DNA from: Nageia nagi
Taxonomy: Eukaryota; Pinophyta
Assembly: GCA_050084985.1 (NCBI GenBank)
Contig: JBITNC010000001.1
Coordinates: 41,478,001 to 41,542,000, forward strand
Reading direction: 5' to 3'
Length of the DNA stretch: 64,000 nucleotides
Shown: positions 58,430-64,000 of the stretch, in pieces
Layout of the letters: the number at the start of each line of letters is the position of its first letter
Numbering within the stretch: position 1 is the stretch's first letter
Position numbers and translations under genes: made by a program
Notes under the pieces: model-generated
Database searches by the model: none
Told to the model about the DNA's origin: nothing
The model's input: the letters and a program-made list of their open reading frames with translations, nothing else

Positions 58430-59040
58430 CATGAGAGTCTTAGAAAACCACAAGTTGGAGGAGTTGTAGAAGAAAAGGAATTCTCTACAAAGGAGAATAA
58501 AGCAAGTGGTAATAGAGGCCAAGGAATATGCTAATATTCATCAAGATGAAGAGGTGGATGAGGTAGAGTTGGTAGAAGAGGCTCATTTGGGAGAGTTAAA
58601 GGGAGAGAATAGTTCAAAAACAATGAGGTTTATTTAGCTCTAAGAGGTGGAGGATATGGAAGAGTTAAAGGAAGAAAATCATTTAAATATAAAAGTATGC
58701 AATGCTATTATTACAAAAACTTTGACCATATTTCAAGAGATTATAGACTGAAAAAACACAAAATGATGGGAAAGTAACCAATTATGGTAAAGAAGAAAAT
58801 TATGCTGATAAAGTTTTATTCTTGGTATACAACATGGTTGCATAAAATGATGAAGAAACATAGTTTGTGTGACACAGGTTGCACAAATCATATGACTATA
58901 AAAATTGTTATCATCTCTAGATCATTCCTATAAATGAAGCATAGAGCTTGGGAATGAATCTTCATTAGAGGTGATAACAAAGGGGGACATGATGATTCAA
59001 TAAAAGGCTAGAAAAAAGAAGGTAAAAGTGTAATTCTCCA
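58430..59040 (+). pseudogene. Copia gag/protease fragment
   Basis: Plus strand. A Gly/Lys-rich stretch leads to MQCYYYKNFDHISRDYR near 58,695-58,745, a zinc knuckle with Cys-to-Tyr, Gly-to-Asp and other losses; then a protease-like DTGCTNHMT at about 58,868-58,895 and LGNESSLEVITKGDMMIQ at about 58,950-59,000 after a frameshift. It belongs to a different copia lineage from A, C and D. No LTRs were found with it. Confidence 0.7.
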
Positions 59041-60632
59041 CCTATTATTGACTTCACCAAAATCCCAAAATTTATACCTATTTATTTATTTATTATTCAA
59101 CACTCGAATGGGTTAGGAGCAAAGAAAGGAGATCCACATGAGCATGTCAATGCTACTAGCTATTCAACACCCACATGGTAAGATTGGCTAAATCTGGATT
59201 AGCCAATTAGGTGATCAAAAAGTTTTGGTGTTCACTTCATAACACTCACCCTATTAGAAGATGCCATCTATATGATCCCACCATTTTCATTGATGAACTA
59301 TTCTACAAACAATCTGGTCATGGCATTGTGGTTTTCTTCTTGGGGTCCATAGCACCCAAGATAACACTCGTTTACAAGGTTAGTCATCTTCACCACATAA
59401 GTAACCCTTTGTAATCATAGGCATAGGTATATTTTCCTAAAATAATATTCCATATTATATAGGCTTCATATCTTCATCTTATGGAATAGTCGTCATACCC
59501 CTATATGCTTTAATCATAGGGAATATGATTATAAGTTACCCTCACCCAGTAATTGTATTTTTATTGATTACTACCCCTGTCTCATAACTTATCAAGGGAT
59601 ATGGAACACTAGCCTTCCCATATAAATATTGATTAGGTCCACCATATTTCTTGACATCCTTATGCCCATATCTTGGGGAGCCATGGATATTTTAGTTACC
59701 AAACTAATAATATCATCGAGCAATTTGTTTAATCTAATTATTTTATTATAAAATTATAAAATAAAAAACCACCCATATACACCATATACAAAGCTATTTA
59801 GCACAAACCACATTAAAGGTTTTTCTATGACTACTTGTTAAGTCATGATGTTTACTATGTCCTAAACATATCCATACCAAATACATCATAATTCATAAAA
59901 CATAATTCCATTCACATAAATCTAAATAATCATAATTCTACTTGTAATTGAAAACATCACATTTAATCAACCAACCAATATTAAACTCAAACATGTTAAG
60001 GAAGATAGTATAAAGTATAAACATTAGTCCTTCAAACAAGGATTATATATGCACAACCTAACAACAAGAATACAATTTTATAATGATTGTAACATTCCAA
60101 AAAAGGAAGCTACTCTAACATAGGATAGGGATTTCTTGTCATTTTTCCAAGATTCAACACAACTTTGTCCATAGTTGTTGAAATATCTAACCAACACTTA
60201 AATCATTTTCCTTATTTATCATCTATAATAAGCCTTAAATTATGTTCTTTATCAAAATGATTACCAAACATTAAACTTACCTAGAGTGATATACCATTAA
60301 TCCTCTTTATATATTTTCACATACTAAACAATTGTCCATATTCATATATAATTCCTAATTTTTTCACTAAGTCTTGATAACAACTTGTAATTTACAAACT
60401 AATAGGGATTTGTTACTCATCATATAATTTATTGCTAATGTTGTTAAATATGACCTAAACTTTGATTCATGATACACTAAATAATTATTCCATATGATTT
60501 CTTGATCCCATCACCATTAAGTTTCAGGTAATCTGAAATGCACCATTGAACAAGTTTAGATATCTTAAAACTTTATGTTAGTGTGAAATCAATAAATATA
60601 TTATTATGAACTAATTCCATACCATTTAACTA
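59041..60632. other. Non-coding AT-rich DNA
   Basis: Frequent stops on both strands and no recognised motif. It lies between the copia fragment and element E. Confidence 0.5.
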
Positions 60633-62204
60633 TGTGTGACAATTATAGGGGGATTGAATCAATGTGAATTAAAACTTTAACAAACTATAAAAATCCAATA
60701 ATCAAACACACTCACAAAAGCATGCATCACATAACACAAGATTTATAGTGGAAACCTGATGTAGGAAAAAACACTATGCCAATGGACTGCTTGGGCTTCC
60801 ACCAAAATATAGTTGAAAATAAAATGGATGGACTTTTTTAAATTTCTATATCACCCACTACAAGGATGGAACCAACCAATCAAATATTTTACAACACTCA
60901 TTGCATGGAGCTTCGACTTTGATTGCCAAGCACCCACTTGGCAAGATCTCAAAGTTGTAGCAAAAATGAATCCAATTCCTAAATATCCTAAATGATATTG
61001 ATTAACTTCAATATCTTCTCACACTAACTATCTCAATCCCACTACACTCCAACAATTTGAAAGCTGATTCTATACATACATAACAAAAACTTTTTCCATA
61101 AGCTCAACAAAAATCCTCAAAATAAGATTATGAATTCATACCATAAGATGAATTTTTTAGCTCTTAATTATGTCTCCTATGGAATATATTATGAACTTAT
61201 AAATCTTCAAATTTTGCATGCTCTAGAAAAAGAAGGGGCTCAAACAGAGTCACAGATCAAAAGTTATAGCCAAAATCATGAGACACCCTTCATTATCTCT
61301 TTTTCACTCTTTGCTTAAGAAAAAAAAAAAACTTCTTTTTGTACCTCCTTATTATAAAGATATTTTCTCCCTTTTTTTAAAAAAAGTAACTAACTCTTTC
61401 ATTTCTCTTAAAGAAAAATAAAACACCTCTATATTCTCTTTAAGAAACTCAATAAGTTTGTTGGCCATTTCTATTTACATGTATACCTCCAAAATGTTGT
61501 TATTTTGTGGCATTCGGGTCACTCTTTCAACCTGTTACAAAGAGTGCATAATTGCCTGATCACTGCAAATGCCTCCAATCATCCTAAACATTGAGTTGAC
61601 ACCTCAAACACCATGCTGAAATATTTTTAGACATGCTGATATGTTTCACATTGATCCATCCTATCCGAACATTGAAGTGAAATTGACCTTCCAAAAAAAA
61701 TATCAAGAGGTCCAAAATGGTATCGAAATTCATCTAACACTGAATTAACACTATAAATTTACTTCCAACTAATAAATAAGGCTCCAAATGATATGTTGGG
61801 CTATCAAACATATTCCATTGGTACATATGCATAACATTTGTAACTTTTGCAATTTTTACAACTTTTGTAATTTTTTGACAACATTTGCATCTTTTGAAAT
61901 TTTGTAAGAAAATGTTACAACAAGTTTTCTTGAGCATCGAGCATGTACAAACATACATCAAAAATATCTAAATAAGCTCCAAACAACTTTCTGACAACTT
62001 TTACAATGTTTTGACAACTTTTGCAACTTTTTTACAACTTTTGCAATTTTTATAGATTTGCATAAATTAATTACACCAACTTTAACCGAGCATTAAACAC
62101 ATTCTCAACATAAATGAACATCTCTATCCATACTCCAAACACTATATCACAACACCAACTAGATCCCATTGAGTGTATTAACAATAATGATAATATTTTG
62201 CTCA
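60633..62204 (-). repeat. Presumed 3' LTR of element E
   Basis: About 1.57 kb, from the purine tract GGGGAGA to a CA end at about 60,633 (60,633-60,637 are all possible). The ends are inferred from lineage-typical sequence, because no second copy is in the window. Confidence 0.45.
61835..62060. repeat. Short tandem motif CAACTTTTGCAATTTTTA in the presumed LTR of element E
   Basis: Variants of ACAACTTTTGCAATTTTT recur about eight times in two clusters (61,835-61,905 and 61,985-62,060). Confidence 0.75.
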
Positions 62205-62424
62205 ATAATCTCCCCATTTAGAATTGTTGGCAACACACAAGTAAATACTTGTAACTCTTCTTCCCCTTTGACAACAATGAAAAATGGCTACTACAAACTC
62301 CCCTTGAGTCCATACAAAATATTATTAGAAAAATATTAGTATTGATAGTAAAAATCACAAACAAGAGTAAAACTATAAGATAGTAAGAAAATGCCCCCCC
62401 TAAGAATGTGGTCCTGAATGCTAG

Positions 62425-64000
62425 TCAATGCTTGGGAAGTGGAGTCACTCCAAACTTTTTGCAATGTACTCAAAAACTTCATTAAGCAATGGTTTTATAA
62501 AAATATCTACTACCTACTCTTTTTTTGGGACAAATTTGAACTTGACCTCTCCTTTAACAATTTTCTCCTTCAAGAAATGACACTAAATGGCATTGTGTTT
62601 TGTGCGAGAGTGCATTATTAGATTATTTGAAATGTTTATAACACTTGTATAATCACACTTTATTGAAATAGGATCACTAAAATGAATACCAAGATATTTT
62701 ATATTTTCCTTCATCCAAAATACGTGGGTGCAACATGATACCATTGCAATATATTCTACTTCTATTATAGATAAGGATATTGACTCTTGCTTCTTACTAT
62801 ACCATGCTACAAGTCTATCATCGAGATAAAATGCACCTCTACTAGTGATATTCCTATCATCCACATAACCTACCCAATCAACATCTGAATATGAAATAAG
62901 TGTGAAATCCTTGCCTTTTAGGTACCAAAGAATATAATCCATTATTCTTTTGATATACCAAAAAATGCATTTTACTATTAAGACATGTGTTTCTTTCAAA
63001 CTTGATTGAAACCATGCAACCATGCAAATTGACTGTAAAATATCTAGTTGTGTGACCATCAAATACAATAAGCTCCCTATCATATATTTGTACATGGTTT
63101 GGTTGACTAGTGTGACTTGTCATCTTTTCTCAACTTGCAACCTATTTGCATTGGAGTGCTAACTGGCTTGCAATCCTCCATAATGAACTTCTTTATCATT
63201 TCTTTAGTATATTTGAGAAATGAAAATGCCATTCTTTAACTAATTTACTTGAACACCAAGAAAGTATGAGAGTTCACCTATCATGGAAATTTCAAACTCA
63301 CTTTACATTTGATTGGAAAAGTTTTTGCACAACTCATCTTTGCATCCTCAAAAATTGATATCATTTGCATACATAATAATAATGATTTGATAGTCCTTTT
63401 CAGTTTTTATATAAAGATTGCTATCAACCATAACCTTTTTAAAGCCTTGTTGTTAGAGAAAGGTATCCAATTGCACATACCAAGCATGAGGTGATTATTT
63501 TAGACCATACAATATTGTTTTTAGTTTACATACCATATTTGGATCCTCTTAAAGTTGAAAACCATTAGGTTGTTCAATGTAGACTTCCTCTTCCAATTTT
63601 CCATTTAACAATGTTGATTTTACATTCATTTGATATACTTTGAAGTTCTTATAAATGCAAGAGCAAAAAACATTTGAATTGCCTCAAGTCTAGCTACTGG
63701 TGCAAAAGTTTCTTCAAAATCAATACCTTCAACTTGTCCATATTCCTTGCATACTAATCTTGATTTATTTCTTACTACCTATCCATCTTCATTTAACTTA
63801 TTTTGAAAGATCCACTTTATGTTGATCACATTTTTATTTTTGGCCCTTAGTACTAGTTCCCATGTTTTATTTTTCTCGATTTGGTTTAATTCCTCTTCCA
63901 TTTATTTTATCCCACTTTCTTGATATGGTTTTTCTCAACCTTTTATTATAACACTTGTATGCTTTACTTTTTTTCAAATAGCCAAAAAATATACCTTCAT
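62425..64000 (-). pseudogene. Element E pol remnant (reverse transcriptase and RNase H)
   Basis: From the right: LNQIEKNKTWELV and [67 protein letters not shown] (63,560-63,960), then a decayed RT C-terminus. RNase H at 62,583-63,095 has MIGSLLYLMVTQLDI, YSDVDWVGYVDDRNITSRGA, VAWYSKKQESISLSIIEVEY and MHSRTKHNAI. It continues in frame after a stop with CHFLKEKI and FKFVPKKE to about 62,430. Multiple stops. The wording of these motifs is that of the SIRE/Maximus lineage. Confidence 0.85.

Larger units (their letters stand above)
60633..64000 (-). mobile_element. Element E: 3' half of a SIRE/Maximus-like copia retrotransposon, cut by the window edge
   Basis: Minus-strand pol (62,425-64,000) is followed by sequence typical of this lineage: CATTGTTGTCAAAGGGGAAG near 62,260, then GGGGAGATTATTGAGC at about 62,205, the usual purine tract and LTR start. 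The presumed 3' LTR runs to about 60,633, where the minus strand ends with AATTCACATTGATTCAATCC and TTGTCACACA, like the 3' end of SIRE-type LTRs. The 5' part is outside the window, so no LTR pair or target duplication can be checked. Confidence 0.7.

Noticed and set aside
62583-64000. Possible endogenous pararetrovirus sequence among the reverse transcriptases
   Set aside because: All reverse transcriptases in the window are of Ty1/copia or LINE type by motif wording, domain order and LTR or poly(A) structure. No coat or movement protein motif was seen.
1-64000. CRISPR arrays, bacterial operons, rRNA genes and tRNA genes
   Set aside because: The window is plant nuclear DNA. No regularly spaced identical repeats with unique spacers, no rRNA core sequences and no cloverleaf-like tRNA were recognised by eye; a tRNA scan would settle the last point.

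Overview
The window is AT-rich, gene-poor nuclear DNA of a vascular plant. The evidence is an angiosperm-like chloroplast lipid gene with multi-kilobase introns, plant Ty1/copia elements primed by initiator-Met tRNA, plant-type LINEs, Mutator-, CACTA- and hAT-type DNA transposons, and degenerate CCCTAAA-type interstitial telomere-like arrays. Very long introns, deep nesting and abundant telomere-like repeats fit a large, repeat-rich genome. A gymnosperm is my guess, but the sequence does not prove it.

Region by region. (1) 1-7,810: the 5' end of SQD2 (sulfoquinovosyl-diacylglycerol synthase) on the minus strand. Exons 1-3 have canonical splice sites; intron 1 (3.6 kb) holds a decayed hAT transposase; intron 3 runs off the left edge, so the catalytic exons are outside the window. 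(2) 8,261-8,915: a short Mutator-like element with long inverted repeats and a 9-bp target duplication, about 0.5 kb upstream of the SQD2 start codon. (3) 9,600-16,600: non-coding, with AT-rich tandem repeats, two telomere-like blocks linked by a 1.09-kb duplication, a G-rich array and an (AT)n microsatellite. (4) 16,602-28,260: a LINE (LINE-1) split by the full-length copia element A (19,008-27,513; 489-bp LTRs, TSD CTCAA). (5) 28,484-32,590: copia element D, internally deleted and truncated. (6) 32,590-34,400: unassigned DNA with 24/25-bp minisatellites. (7) 34,400-50,100: a second LINE (LINE-2) split by the non-autonomous LTR element B (35,436-47,171; TSD AGAAG), itself split by copia element C (36,144-44,676; TSD CTTTG). 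(8) 50,850-58,250: a degraded plus-strand reading frame split by a CACTA-like transposon (51,915-57,880) that carries a pentatricopeptide-repeat pseudogene. (9) 58,430-59,040: a decayed copia gag/protease fragment. (10) 60,633-64,000: the 3' half of a SIRE/Maximus-like copia element (E) running off the right edge.

Only SQD2 looks like a functional host gene. Everything else is transposon-derived or simple repeat. A, C and D are related copia elements, and A is the youngest (LTRs about 98% identical) yet its pol is broken in many places. No convincing new molecular system is present. The most informative items are the PPR-carrying CACTA element, a stop codon shared by three copia copies between integrase and reverse transcriptase, a microhomology deletion joining a primer-binding site to integrase, and a long conserved untranslated leader.
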